Assembly: GCF_010389155.1 (NCBI RefSeq)
Contig: NC_057761.1
Coordinates: 17,796,501 to 17,860,500, forward strand
DNA: 64,000 nt
Direction: 5' to 3'
From: Erigeron canadensis
Taxonomy: Eukaryota > Streptophyta > Magnoliopsida > Asterales > Asteraceae
Part shown: positions 36,544 to 48,526 of the stretch, one piece after another
Layout: each line of letters opens with the position of its first letter
Position numbering within the stretch: the first letter of the stretch is position 1
Notes under the pieces: generated by a model
Told to the model about the DNA's origin: nothing
The model's input: the letters and a program-made list of their open reading frames with translations, nothing else
Database searches by the model: none
Made by a program: the position numbers and the translations under genes

Positions 36544-38455
36544 AAAACATTTTCAATTTTAGGCTTTTTTATAGAAGTGGTTGAGAAAGATTATGTATAG
36601 GTTTTTAGAATAAAAAGAAAAAGCGTAAGTGAAAGAAGATGGTGGTTAACGGTGGTTGTTTTATGGACAGTAATAATTGATAAACATATACCCTGGTCAA
36701 TAATATTGATAATAAGATAAGATTCGAGTCCTACTACTACATTGTTAAATGACAATCAATAATCACAAGTGTCAAAAATTTTAAGTTTATATGAAATCTT
36801 AAAAAAAAATTAAAAAATTATTGTTATAATATGTTATAGTTAGGTTTTTTTGGTCACTATAAATTTATGTACTTTATTGGTAAGTAATTTTTAGATTTAC
36901 TTAATCTTTTTTTCTTGTTCTAATGTTACAGTTATGTTTTTTTTTTTTTAAATCTCCAATATTGAAATAAAGATAGTTACTTTATACATATAGTTTATAT
37001 GTTATCCTTGTAAAAAGAACTTTTGGACAAAACTATATGATATTCGTTTTCGTTTTAGTACTAAATAATGCCTAATATGTATTAGTTATCAATTAGGTTA
37101 CCATTAAACATTTTTATCAATCCGTATTTGTGTATAATCGAAACTTTGATCACATTACTATTAATAAAAATGAACGATTAAAATGGTAGCTATTGAAATA
37201 AAAATGATCACATTACTATAAATTAAAATGATAGATTAGCTAACACTTGCTCTTTCAATACACTATTTAAGAATTTAGTCTTGATTTACATTTTTATTTA
37301 AGTAATGGTTAAAGACTTAAAGATTTAAACTTTCTATATAAAATATATGTAAGGATAATAATGAAAGGATGGTTGTCCTTACTCCTTATTGGTTAAAGGA
37401 TCCTCCATATTAAACTTGGAGGTCATGGGTTCAACTCTCCTTACTAATATATAAGTGATTTTTTTATCTTCTATACCAATAAGTCGAGTAGTTCGTAAGC
37501 TTGCTCGGCTTGTTCAGATCGAAAAAGTAATCGATCTTTCGAGTGAGCCGAGACTAAAATATTTTTTTAAAGCTCGGCTCATCTAACTAATCTAGTTCCT
37601 TTTTTTTATTCAGGATCTACTCAAACTCGAAAAAGTTAAACTCGAAATCGGTTTAAACGAGTTCGACTCGATTACCAACCCTATTTCTACACAAGTTTTT
37701 GGAGAAGCATGTACGTTCAAGATTTTTTAAAAAGCAGTTTTGAAAATACATAATGTATTTTAAAAAACGGAAATTTTGTTTTGTAATAATAAAAGCAAAC
37801 ACCCACTTGAAAGAAATAGCATCCATGGATACAAAGTAGTTCAAATGAAAATGAAGCTGAGCACTTACTTTCAAAACTAAATGATGATCACTTTGAACAC
37901 ACAAATGAAACCAATTCTAATGTAAACTCAAGTACTTTTGATAGCATGAACCAGCATAGTATTTTAGACATTTCTAGTGGAAGGTAAAAGGTAGAGACTA
38001 GAGACTAGCTTATTTATTGTAAATGATATTGTATATTACTTTGATTTGTTAAATTTATATACATTATTTTCTTTCAACTCGTTGGAAAAATAAAACATGA
38101 AGTTTTATCGATATCTATACCTATACTACTTTATAAAGCAAACTACCCATCTTCTTTATTTTTATAAAAATAATAATTTTTTGGGTTACATAAGTACATG
38201 TTTATATTTGGTTTCAAAAAACAATCTTTTTTGCCAAATCAAAAATCCTGATTTGGAAAATTTTGTTTTTTGCCAAAACAAAAAAGCATGGTATAAATTG
38301 GTTAACGTCATTATCTTTCCGTTATAACGTGGTGGCAGATAAGTATAGAGGATAATAAAAACCCAACAAATATCCCCAAACTCCTCTAAATTCCAAAAAT
38401 CACAAAATTAGAAAAATAAATAAAGAGGAGAATAAAAACCCTCTGAAAATCAACC
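36544..38455. other. Intergenic DNA with a SINE-like segment
   Basis: At about 37355-37460 the order TTATTGGTTAAAGGATCC, then TTGGAGGTCATGGGTTC, then AACTCTCC resembles the A-box/B-box head of a tRNA-derived plant SINE. Downstream (37490-37685) are words such as GCTCGGCTC and GAGTTCGACTCGATTACC, often seen in plant transposon remnants. The rest is AT-rich. The last 150 bp should hold the promoter of the F-box gene that follows. Confidence 0.45.
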
Positions 38456-39842
38456 ATGGAAGAGTCATTTACAACACAAAAAAAGAGAACAAATAAGTTT
38501 TTGATAAGATCTATGTTAAGCAAGAACAGAAAAGATCACATAAGCCAAATATTCAATGAAGTAATCATCAACGAGATCCTTTATCGTTTGCCAACATCGA
38601 AAGACATGATAAGAACAGGTATGCTCTCTAAGCGTTGGAAGAATCTCTGGCGATCAGTACCTAAAGTTGTTTTCAATGATTTTCAGTTTCATGAAATTGA
38701 AAATTTTGATTGTCTTCCTTATTATGATATTGATCATTCCGTTCTTGAATTTTATAAATCTGTCAATGAAACCCTAGATCAACTTCAATTAGAAACACTT
38801 GATGAATTTGAGTTGGTATCGAATTATGTTAGCCAATGTCTTCAAAGTGTCCCTCAGTTTTATAAATGTGTCAATGAAACCCTAAGTCAACTTCATGTAG
38901 AAACTCTTGATGAATTTTATTTGGTAGCAAATTATGATAGCCAATTTGTTGAAAGTTTGCACCAAGTTGTAGATTTTTGCTATTCTAAAAATGTTAAATG
39001 ATTTAGTCTAATTTTAAGAGACTCTGAAGATGACTGCAAATAATGGATATACCCAAAATCCTTTTACAATAATAAACACTTTAGTGATATCAATTTACAG
39101 CACTGCGTAATTTATGCTATCTTCCCAATTACTTGGAACAACCTTATAAATCTAAGTATTGCAAAGTCATAGATAGATGGGGTTTTGATTAAAAACATTC
39201 TAACTGATAGCCCATTGCTGAAAAGTGTGACATTTGAATGCTGCGAAGCTTCATTGCTTGATATTCATTCAATTAATTTGGAGAACTTGCAATTAATTGC
39301 ATTAAGTGAAGAAGCTGAATATTCTCTAACTATCAATGCTCCTAACATTTTGTCGCTTAAGATTGTTGGTAAAATGTTTGTGTCGGATATAATATTGCAT
39401 GATGTTTCATCACTGAAAATGATAAGTTTAGATTTTTTGATACCACGAAATCTAGACACAATCCACAAAAGAGAGCAGGAAAATGTGCTTAGAGGAGTTA
39501 TACAAAGGTTACAACATGTGGAACATGTTACTATCGGATATTCATGTAATAAGGTAAAAAGAAAATTTCTTCTAAAATTTTTTTACATTACATAATTTTC
39601 TAACAATTTCTGCTGTTTCCCAAAATGCCAACTATGTTGATAAAATTATTTTTAAAATTTGTGTTAAATTTTCTCTTTTAATAGGTTCTTTCAAGTCTTG
39701 ATGAAAAGGATTTGCTCGACCAAAAAACTTGATTGGAGTTAATCCAAAAAGAATTCACTACCCTGAGGAGAATGATTATGATATATCTGTTGATACAGAT
39801 GATAGTGATGACAGTGATATCGGAATTTCTGATGACGAATGA
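38456..39842 (+). pseudogene. Second F-box/LRR gene, decayed, with a 108-bp internal duplication
   Basis: The start at 38456 gives a basic N-terminus, then an F-box (FNEVIINEILYRLPTSKDMI, then SKRWKNLWRSVP). Next come two copies of a 36-residue block starting at about 38750 and 38858 (FYKSVNETLDQLQLETLDEF against FYKCVNETLSQLHVETLDEF). The frame then stops at TGA 38999, with further stops near 39045 and 39170. The LRR-like region (39185-39556) includes LTDSPLLKSVTFECC. A GT donor near 39557 and an AG acceptor near 39684 lead to a last exon that shifts frame by one base near 39727 and ends with an acidic Asp/Ser tail. The acidic last exon parallels the F-box gene at 30.5-36.5 kb, on the opposite strand. 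Confidence 0.78.
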
Positions 39843-39966
39843 CTTGATATTTTCTAATGTCTGTAAAATATTTTGTTTTGCTGTTTCTTTTTTAATTTTT
39901 GATGTACTTGCATATATTAATATCAAATACATATATTTATATCAAATGCATAGTAGATTATGCATA

Positions 39967-41140
39967 TAAAGTTGATCTAAAACAGATAATAAAAATTGAT
40001 AGCTTAAACTAATAATTTAGGCTGATAAACAGAGCTGATAAGTAACATAGACAAAGTTTATCTAAAACTAATAGTAAAAACTAAGATTTTTATGAAACTA
40101 AGAATGACTCGTGCTATTTAAATAAAATATCATATATATTACTTATCATCAAAGTAGTTTTGAAGAAAAATAGGTTTCAAAAAAATTTCATAAGTAATAA
40201 TTAACTTGGGCAAAAGGTGATCTATAAGCTCATAGATGTGACGTATTGGTTGTAATCATTACAAAAAAACTGACCAAGCCGCCATAATTTTATTTCTGTC
40301 TAATATTTACTTATTATCACCTAAAAAAACATATAATTAAAAATAAAAATATAATCCAAAATGTTATAACTGACTCAGCTTGACATATAATCTACACAAA
40401 AATGTCGATTATTTAAACTTTAATAAAAAACAAAACTAAAATTAAAACCTAAACTGACTTAGCTTGACATTTAATATACACAAATGTAGAATATTTATAT
40501 TTATTTAATCTTTATTTCTTGTAATAAATTAATACATTAAAAACTAAATTTTTTTTATTTTTAGTTTAGATAGTAAAAACAGTGTTTTTTAATTTATTTT
40601 TAGACACATAAAATTTTTCGTAATTTATGTGTAGATAATCTGAAATTCAGTCACATATGTTTTATAACAAAATTTTATTCTGGGTTATGGTTCGGACTTT
40701 GGATCTTTTTTTTTTTATTTACAAATTTAGATAATAAAAATGATAGTCCTAAATGATAAATCTAAAGCTGATGTAAAAGTTGATCAAAAACTGATAATAA
40801 AAACTGATAGCTTAAACTGATAACTTAAGCTGATACACACACCTGATAAGTAACATAGACGTGGATCTAAAACTAATAGCTTAAACTGATAGTAAAAACT
40901 AATATTTTTTTTATGAAACTAAGAATGACTAGTGCTATTTATGTAATAGATCATATATATTACTTATCATCAAACTAATTTTTTTTAAAAATAATAGATT
41001 TTAAAAAAATTTCATAAGTAATAAGTGATTTGGGCAAAAGGTGATATATAAACTGATAGATATTAGTGACGTAATGGCTGTAATCATTAAAAAAAACAGA
41101 CCAAGCCGCCATAATTTTATTTTTGTCTAATATTTTTTTA
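39967..41140 (+). repeat. Two tandem copies of the CTGATA-bearing repeat family
   Basis: Blocks at about 39967-40320 and 40735-41140 share the same order: CTGATA units, AAGAATGACT(C/A)GTGCTATTT, CATATATATTACTTATCATC, TTTCATAAGTAATAA, GTGACGTA, and finally CAAGCCGCCATAATTTTAT. The period is about 825 bp. Between them, at 40370-40500, are reverse-complement copies of the GCTGAGTCAG and TCTACACAAATGTAG words from genes A and D. The 27.1-kb copy lacks the last block. Confidence 0.7.
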
Positions 41141-41317
41141 CGTTTGTTTATTACATAATGACTTATCAATTTGTTTGAAAGTGTTGAAATCATTACAAAC
41201 ATGAAACTAAAAAAGTTTGCTTTGCTTATATATATATCATCTCTATTGCTATTAACATAAAACACACTTTACACATACAATACACAAACATATATTTTGA
41301 AACAAGAAATAAATATC

Positions 41318-41688
41318 ATGTTTAAAAGAAAAGCAGATTCTGAAAGTGAAGATTATAGTGAAGACTCAAATGAAGAAAAAAGGTACACGTGAATTAAGAC
41401 TAGTTAATACATCGAGATTAGATCATAGACGTGTCTTTTTTACTCTTTTAAATATAAATTATAGATATAAATTATAATTGGTATCCGATAATAATGATAT
41501 TTACAGTGATGAGGATAGTATTCAAGATTCTAGTGATAATAATGATAATAACTCTGAAGAAGAGTCTAGTGAAGAAGAAGAAGAAAGTGAAGAAGAAGAT
41601 CAACCCAAGTGTGTTGAGGATGAAGATAATGAAATCTTTGGTTCAATTGAGGACGAACTGAAGCCTGATGTTGATGATAAGGAAGAAG
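41318..41688 (+). pseudogene. 5' end of an acidic host gene cut off by copia insertion
   Basis: Exon 1 (41318-41382) begins MFKRKADSESEDYSEDSNEE and has a donor AAAAG/GTACAC. The acceptor at 41505-41506 (TTTACAG) opens exon 2, in phase, which encodes a highly acidic Ser/Glu/Asp stretch and then CVEDEDNEIFGSIEDELKPD before copia element 1 begins at 41689. A TATA run (TATATATATATC at about 41227) precedes it by roughly 90 bp. The remainder of the gene, if it survives, lies beyond the right edge of the window on the far side of the nested elements. Acidic N-termini of this kind are common in nuclear and chromatin proteins, but I do not recognise the family. Confidence 0.55.
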
Positions 41689-42050
41689 TGTTGGGTTATA
41701 TAACTATTATCAAATCAAATCACAAAGCATGCAACGGAAAACAAGATCTATACAGTTTACTTAATTAACCAAAGTATAAAATATGTACCTTATATTGGAG
41801 AGATTAAAGCAAGAACAAGGTTTAAAATAACCTCTCTACGATTGCACACACAACGTTGGAACGTACGTATGCTAGTACTTGATCACGAACAAACAACCCT
41901 TTGTTAATACCCTTTCACACGAACCAAACAAAACCCGAAACCCTTTGTTTTTCTGAGGATTGGCCGAAACCAAGAGAGAGGGAGGAGGAGAGAATTTTAG
42001 GGTTTTAGAAAACCTTAATAGTTGTGTGTGTGAAAAACTTAAGAAAAGGG

Positions 42051-42115
42051 TTTGTATTTATAGCCTCACATTAACTTGAAAAACAAGTTTAGGGTTTGTA
42101 TTTATAGCCTCACAC
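42051..42115 (-). promoter_or_regulatory. Duplicated TATA block in the 3' LTR of copia element 1
   Basis: TTTGTATTTATAGCCTCACA occurs at 42051 and again, nearly identical, at 42095 (period 44 bp). On the element's strand this gives two TATAAATA boxes. The 5' LTR has a single copy near 52200. Confidence 0.7.
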
Positions 42116-42852
42116 TAAAAACCCTCCATGTTGTAGTCGTCCCCCTCTAGAGGGTTTCTTAATTTTTCATTTAATCACAATTGTCTCCTCCGTTAAGTCC
42201 GTCAGTTAAGTACCGTTAACTATTAACATTTAACAGACGACCGTTAGTTTTTTGTGATCAAGTTAATTAATAAATTACATTTAATATATTAATTAATTAT
42301 AGTTACATTCACGTTGAGGTGTGACCCCGTTGTAACAACCGTCTTAAAAATGTTCTTAATAAGTTCTTTGAAACGTACTTTCGCCACTAGAACGGCTAGA
42401 CAGTTCAAATTATCTAAGTTCTTGACGTACTTTAGACCTAAATTATGTGCTTATATGAAGGTCAATTTGATCTTAAATCTTGATTTATATGACGAGTTCA
42501 TGACTAAGTACAATGAATCATTAAAGTTCGGTTCATAATCGTTCATGTTCATAAAAGTTCTAGACCAAAATGTTCGCAAATGGTCCTTGCATTTTTTGAG
42601 TTCATTTAATATGGGAAAGGTATATAAAGAAAAGGATGAGAAACCTAGAGAGAGGAACAACCATATTTCATCTCCTTCTTCTTTCTTCTTTCTCACTCTA
42701 GAAACACATAGTGCAGCCACATTTTTACACACAAAATTCATCCTTTGATTTTGGATTGTTAAACGAAAATCATTTGTACTTTTAGCATCCTTGTGATAAT
42801 CAAAACATATTTCTGGAATCAAATCTCAGGTAACAACAACAAATTATGAGTT

Positions 42853-45087
42853 TTTAGACAAATTTGTGGACTTAACTAATCGTGTTTGTCGTCCGTTCTT
42901 AGACAAATTTGTGATCGTGTTCATTGACGACATACTCGTGTACTCTCGGAACAAGACTAATCATGAGCAACATTTACGTTCTATTCTTCAACTTTTTCGA
43001 GAAGAAGAGTTGTACGCTAAGTTCTCTAAGTGCGAGTTCTGGCTTCGCCAAGTACAGTTCCTCGGCCACGTCGTAAATGATCAAGGCATTCATGTCGACC
43101 CAGCCAAGATTGAAGCCATTAAGAAGTGGGAGGCTCCGAAAGCTCCTACTGAAGTTCGTAGTTTTCTTGGATTAGCTGGTTATTACCGTCGTTTTATCGA
43201 GAACTTTTCTAAGATCGCGCTACCCTAGACTCAATTGACTAAAAAGACCAAAGACTTTATTTGTGGTGAACAACAAGAGCGAGCGTTCCAAACCCTGAAA
43301 GACAAACTGTGTGAAGGACCTGTTCTAGCTTTACCAGAAGGCACCGAAGACTTTGTCGTGTACTGTGATGCTTCACATCAAGGTCTAGGCTGTGTACTGA
43401 TGCAAAGAGGCAAAGCGATCGCCTACGCATCCAGACAACTCAAAGTGCATGAAAAGAACTATACCACCCACGATTTAGAACTTGGGGCAGTTGTTTTTGC
43501 CTTGAAGATTTGGAGGCACTATTTGTACGGAACTAAATGTACTATCTTTACCAATCATAAGAGCTTGCAACATGTATACAATCAAAAAGAGTTGAACATG
43601 AGACAAAGGCGTTGGGTGGAACTGCTAAGTGATTACGATTGTGAAATCAAATACCATCCTGGAAAGGCGAATGTGGTAGCCGATGCCCTGAGCAGAAAAG
43701 AACGAGTCAAAATCTTATCCATTAAGGAGCCAGATCGTACAGACTTAAGACAACTTGTGATCGAAGGCCAAGAGATCGGCTTGAGATCAAAAGACAGCAT
43801 AAAAGCAGAGCGGTTAGGCCCAATCGCTCAAGAGCTAGAAGTTAATGATGAAGGAGTCAGAAAGTTCAAGAACCGAGTTTGGATCCCTGCAGTCAATGGT
43901 GTTCGAGAGATCATCATCCAGGAAGCTCACAGTTCAAGGTACTCGATTCATCCAGGCGCAAACAAGATGTACAAGAGCTTGAAACTAGACTACTGGTGGC
44001 CTGGGATGAAGAGAGAGATCTTTGAGTACGTCAGCAGATGTCTGACATGTTCTAAAGTCAAGATCGAACATCAGAAACCTTCCGGTTTGTTGAAACAATT
44101 AGAAGTCCCGGTGTGGAAGTGGGAAGATATTACCATGGATTTCATTATGAAACTGCCTCGTACGAAAGACAATCATAACTCTATTTGGGTTATCGTAGAC
44201 AGACTGACTAAATCAGCTATTTTTCTTCCAATTCGTGATGACTACTCACTGGAGAGACTTACTGAGATCTATATAAACGATATTGTGATCAAGTACGGTG
44301 TCCCTTTATCGATTGTGTCCGATCGAGATCCACGCTTCACGTCCGACTTTTGGCAGTCACTGCAAGAAGCGTTAGGTACTAGACTTAATTTGAGCACCGC
44401 GTATCACCCACAGACGGACGGGTAAAGCAAACGTACTATTCAGACTTTGGAGGACATGCTCCGTTCTTGTGCCTTAGAGTTCTGAGGAAGTTGGGATAAA
44501 CATCTTCCGTTGATCGAGTTCTCGTACAATAACAACTATCACACTAGTATTCAGTGTGCACCGTTCGAGGCCTTATATGGTCGTAAGTGCAGATCTCCAC
44601 TTTGCTGGCTAGACGCCGGTGAAAGAAGCTGGATGAAGCTCCCAGTCGTATAGTTCACTATAGACAAAATAGTTGTTATCAAAGAAAAGCTTAAGGTACT
44701 GCCCGGTTCGGCAAGAGAGGCAAGTTGGCGCCTCGGTACATTGGACCTTATAAGATCCTTACACGTGTGGGACCAATAGCGTACATACTGGAACTACCGT
44801 TAGAACTTGGCAACGTTCATGACACATTTCACGTGTCTAATCTTAAAAAGTGCATGGCTGACGACCCGACCTTCATTCCCGTTAAGGATGTTCATATAGA
44901 CGAAGGGCTTGAGTTCACTGAAGAGCCCATCGAGATCATTGATAGGGATGCTAAACAGACTAGACAGAGCAGAGTACCATTAGTTCGTGTACGTTGGAGT
45001 GCTAGACACGGGTACAATGATACCTGGGAACGCGAGGACTTCATTAAGAAGAAGTACCCTCATCTTTTTGATCGGCAAGACTCTTAA
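42853..45087 (+). pseudogene. Gypsy pol remnant: RT (3' part), RNase H, integrase, chromodomain-like tail
   Basis: The RT part keeps the FIDDILVYS active-site segment and [10 protein letters not shown]. RNase H has VVYCDASHQGLGCVLMQ, DLELGAVVFALKIWRHYLYG and the usual KANVVADALSRKE end. Integrase has the zinc-finger region (SIHPGANKMY, YWWPGM, RCLTCSKVK) and DDE-core segments (TMDFIMKLP, IVSDRDPRFTSDFW). The C-terminal VRVRWSARHGYNDTWERED segment followed by KKYPHLF resembles the chromodomain region of Tekay/Del chromoviruses. Damage: TAG near 43226, TAA at 44423-44425, TGA and TAG between 44480 and 44655, and a frame change near 44700. The product cannot be made as one polyprotein. Confidence 0.92.
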
Positions 45088-46179
45088 TTTCGAGGACGAA
45101 TTCCTCCAAGTGGGGGAGAATGTAACAACCGTCTTAGAAATGTTCTTAATAAGTTCTTTGAAACGTACTTTCGCCACTAGAACGGCTAGACAGTTCAAAT
45201 TATCTAAGTTCTTGACGTACTTTAGACCTAAATTATGTGCTTATATGAAGGTCAATTTGATCTTAAATCTTGATTTATATGACGAGTTCATGACTAAGTA
45301 CAATGAATCATTAAAGTTCGGTTCATAAACGTTCATGTTCATAAAAGTTCTAGACCAAAATGTTCGCAAATGGTCCTTGCATTTATTGAGTTCATTTAAT
45401 ATGGGAAAGGTATATAAAGAAAAGGACGAGAAACCTAGAGAGAGGAACAACCATATTTCATCTCCTTCTTCTTTCTTCTTTCTCACTCTAGAAACACATA
45501 GTGCAGCCACATTTTCACACACAAAATTCATCCTTTGATTTTGGATTGTTAAACGAAAATCATTTGTACTTTTAGCATCCATGTGATAATCAAAACATAT
45601 TTCTGGAATCAAATCTCAGGTAACAACAACAAATTATGAGTTTTTGATCAAATTAAAAGTGTACTTTTTCTAGTTCATGTTCTTGATGATTTGGTCCGAT
45701 TTTGATGTGAAATCGTGTTAATGATTAATGGGTTTGTGTCTAATAACATTTATGTGAACAAATTTGGGTCATAACATGTTTTAATTTACAAAACCCATTT
45801 TTGAAAGTAAAGGAAAACTTGTTCTTGATGTGCCATGGCTTGTTCATGTTATAGATGGCTTTGAAATCGTTAAAAGTGTTAATGGTTATTGATATTGTGC
45901 GTATATGTACTAGTTCTATGTTCTAACAAGTCCCGGAATGGATCTAGAGCCTCGATTTGTGTTCAACCCTTTGTTCAGCTCGTTGAGACCTTGGGACGGT
46001 CTTGGTGGGCCCCAAGATCGTCCTAGGCAGCCTTATTGTTCATGATTTTTGTTCGTTCGATCTTGTGTGGTGTTGTGGTGATGTTGGTACGTTTAATGGG
46101 TAACTATTCCCTTGGATTGGTTTAGCTCAAACAATTGTCAATCAATCGATCATGTGCCTTGTTCTTGTTCATTGGATCA

Positions 46180-46440
46180 ATAGAACGATCTTGATCTATG
46201 TCCATTAGGACGATCTTGAAGTATGGTACACCTAAAACGATCTTGAATATAGACTTGTGAAACGATCTTAACATTTTACCTGAAACGATCTTGTGCATGA
46301 GCAGCTAGGACGATCATGGCTAGAGTCCTGTAGGACGATCTTGAACCCTAGTCAGCTAGGGCGATCATGCTTGTACAATGGGATGATCTTGCATGTCCAG
46401 AGGGACGATCTTGGAGCTCAAAACCCTAGAACGACTTTGT
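46180..46440 (+). repeat. ACGATC(T/A)TG motif cluster in the gypsy 3' LTR
   Basis: About ten to eleven copies of ACGATCTTG or ACGATCATG, often preceded by GG or AAA, are spaced 20-35 bp apart. GATC is palindromic. The cluster lies in the U3-like part of the LTR, absent from the shorter solo LTRs at 27.7 and 33.0 kb. Confidence 0.8.
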
Positions 46441-48526
46441 GCATTTATAAGACAACATGTACTTGTTCTATAATACACCATACTTGATCACTTAACACCA
46501 AACCAAGTTCATAACATCAATATCATTCGATTAAACACATCAAAGGCTACGTACTAACATCAAAGCTAGTTCATGAGTCGATCTAAAACAACGTACAAAG
46601 TGCAAACCCTAATTAAGTACATTTAAGACATGTTCTATCTTGATTATCAAAGTACGAGTTCTATGAACAATTAAATCAAGTTCTAAAGGCTAAAGTTCAA
46701 TATTAACGACATGTTCAACTCATTAACACGATAAGTACTTATGCGTGAGTTCAAAGACGTTCAGTTTGAGTCCAGTTCATGTACTTAAAGTTCATTTAAA
46801 CTCTTTTGAGTCAAAACGTTCAAAGATCTTCAAAGGACCAAATCATCAGTTCATCAAGGACATTTCAGTGATTAATTAATCACAAGACTAATATACGTAC
46901 TTATTTATGATCAATGACATGTACTTAGGCTTTCATCAAGGCGTGCTTGGATTGTGATAGATATAACTTATCTATCCCAGTACTTGTTCTCTGTGCTTGT
47001 TCTCTGTGCTTGTACCAGACCACTGTGAGTTCACTAATCCCCCTTTTGTACATTTTGTTCAAGTTCTTTATCGGGGACTGAAAAGCATGAAAACTATTTT
47101 GTACTAGTACTTATGTTCTTGAACTATCTTACGTACTACATTATGATCTTGAACTACTTATGATATGTGAGTATTAAACTGTTTAAAAGAGTATTTAAGT
47201 CTTGAATAGACAGAATCTTAAATACATCTATATCTCTGTACTTGATCTTTATCGTGTTCTAGTTCGTACATGTACTTGTTCAATTCTTGTTCACTGCTAT
47301 CAATTCATATCCCACAGTTCAGGGAATGAACCGTAGGTAATTATGGACAACGCTGTTTAGGGTAGGCCCACCCTCATTCTCCACAGTTCAGGAGGATGCA
47401 TATTACTTGTTCTTGTTCATGTCATTGTTCTGACATAGATCTTTTTTGAAGTACTTGAGCTATATGAGCATACTATTACAGTAAAGTTCAGTTCTGGCCA
47501 ATCGGTTTAGCAGTGACAACTTATAATTAAAAGTTCATTACATGATCTTGACCTAGTTCTTATTATTATAAAAGTACTTATGTTCAACGTGCAGATCTTG
47601 ATCTAGTTCTTATTATTACAAAGTACATTGGTTCAACGTACAAAACTTACGATCTTGTTCTCATTATACATATATATGTATATGTAAACTAAAAGTACAT
47701 TATGTGAATCTCACCAACTATTTTTGTAGTTGACCTTTTAAACTTACATGCTTTTCAGGCTAGGCTAAGTAGATCTTGTTAGCATAGGAGTCTTCCTTTT
47801 TAAGCTCATCCTTCTGGCGATTGTTCGAGCGTACAAGTTCAGGAGCTATGAAGACCTTCCTTGCTACTTCAGTTCAAGTATTGTTCTTAAAAGACAATTG
47901 TTATGTCTTCCAGATATTGACTATTCTAAGTTCATTTATGTTTTGTAATAACTATCGTACTTCTGTTCTCTTTTAATTTGATGGCTGTGTTGGAACTTGT
48001 ACTGTGTGCAATTGTGCTTATCTGTGCATCCCGTATATTCTGCTTTAGCGGGGTGTTACACCCGTAGGCTTAAATACTTTTCGGACATACGTTCATTTTA
48101 CATGATCATATTCCAATAGCTCCCACTTGAGTTTGTAGCAAATGAAGGTAATAACATTGGTTAATGTCTAGCAACACGCCAATGCTCCCGAAAACATTTA
48201 AGTATAGTTTTAAACGGTTAAGGCATTTATTATCCCTTTGTTCAGATACCTTTGTTAAATATGTATATGGATCGAGGTCATTTCATAACTTAACGATTAT
48301 GTTTCTCATTCTATAACTAATTAATGATTACCAAATATAATCGAGAACCATCTGGATTTATTTGGGAACGGCCATGCAATCTTTAATTAGTCCTAATGAG
48401 GGTGCCATACGGTATCATGCTTCATTTTTAAATTGAAGGAAATCGACTTGAGGTTCATCACTTTGAACATTTCCCCCCCCCCCAAAGTTGATGATTGCTA
48501 GTATCTTCAAAAGGTGACACATCTTC

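Larger units (their letters stand above)
42331..48060 (+). mobile_element. Tekay/Del-like Ty3/gypsy element with internal deletion, TSD CCCGT
   Basis: A perfect 5-bp duplication CCCGT (42326-42330, 48061-48065) places the insertion in the 3' LTR of copia element 1. The left LTR is only about 520 bp (42331 to about 42852) and jumps directly into the reverse-transcriptase gene; gag, protease and the start of RT are gone. The right LTR, 45121-48060 (2940 bp), is complete, beginning TGTAACAACCGTC and ending GGGGTGTTACA, and is preceded by the polypurine tract AAGTGGGGGAGAA (45108-45120). I count about six differences between the LTRs over 515 bp, so the insertion is fairly young. Confidence 0.93.

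Noticed and set aside
37355..37460. A functional tRNA gene
   Set aside because: Only B-box-like and weak A-box-like words are present and no cloverleaf could be drawn; a SINE head is the better reading.
42314..42822. Paired frames of 74 and 123 residues, repeated at 44987-45612
   Set aside because: They are the two LTR copies of the gypsy element; identity reflects LTR duplication, not coding.
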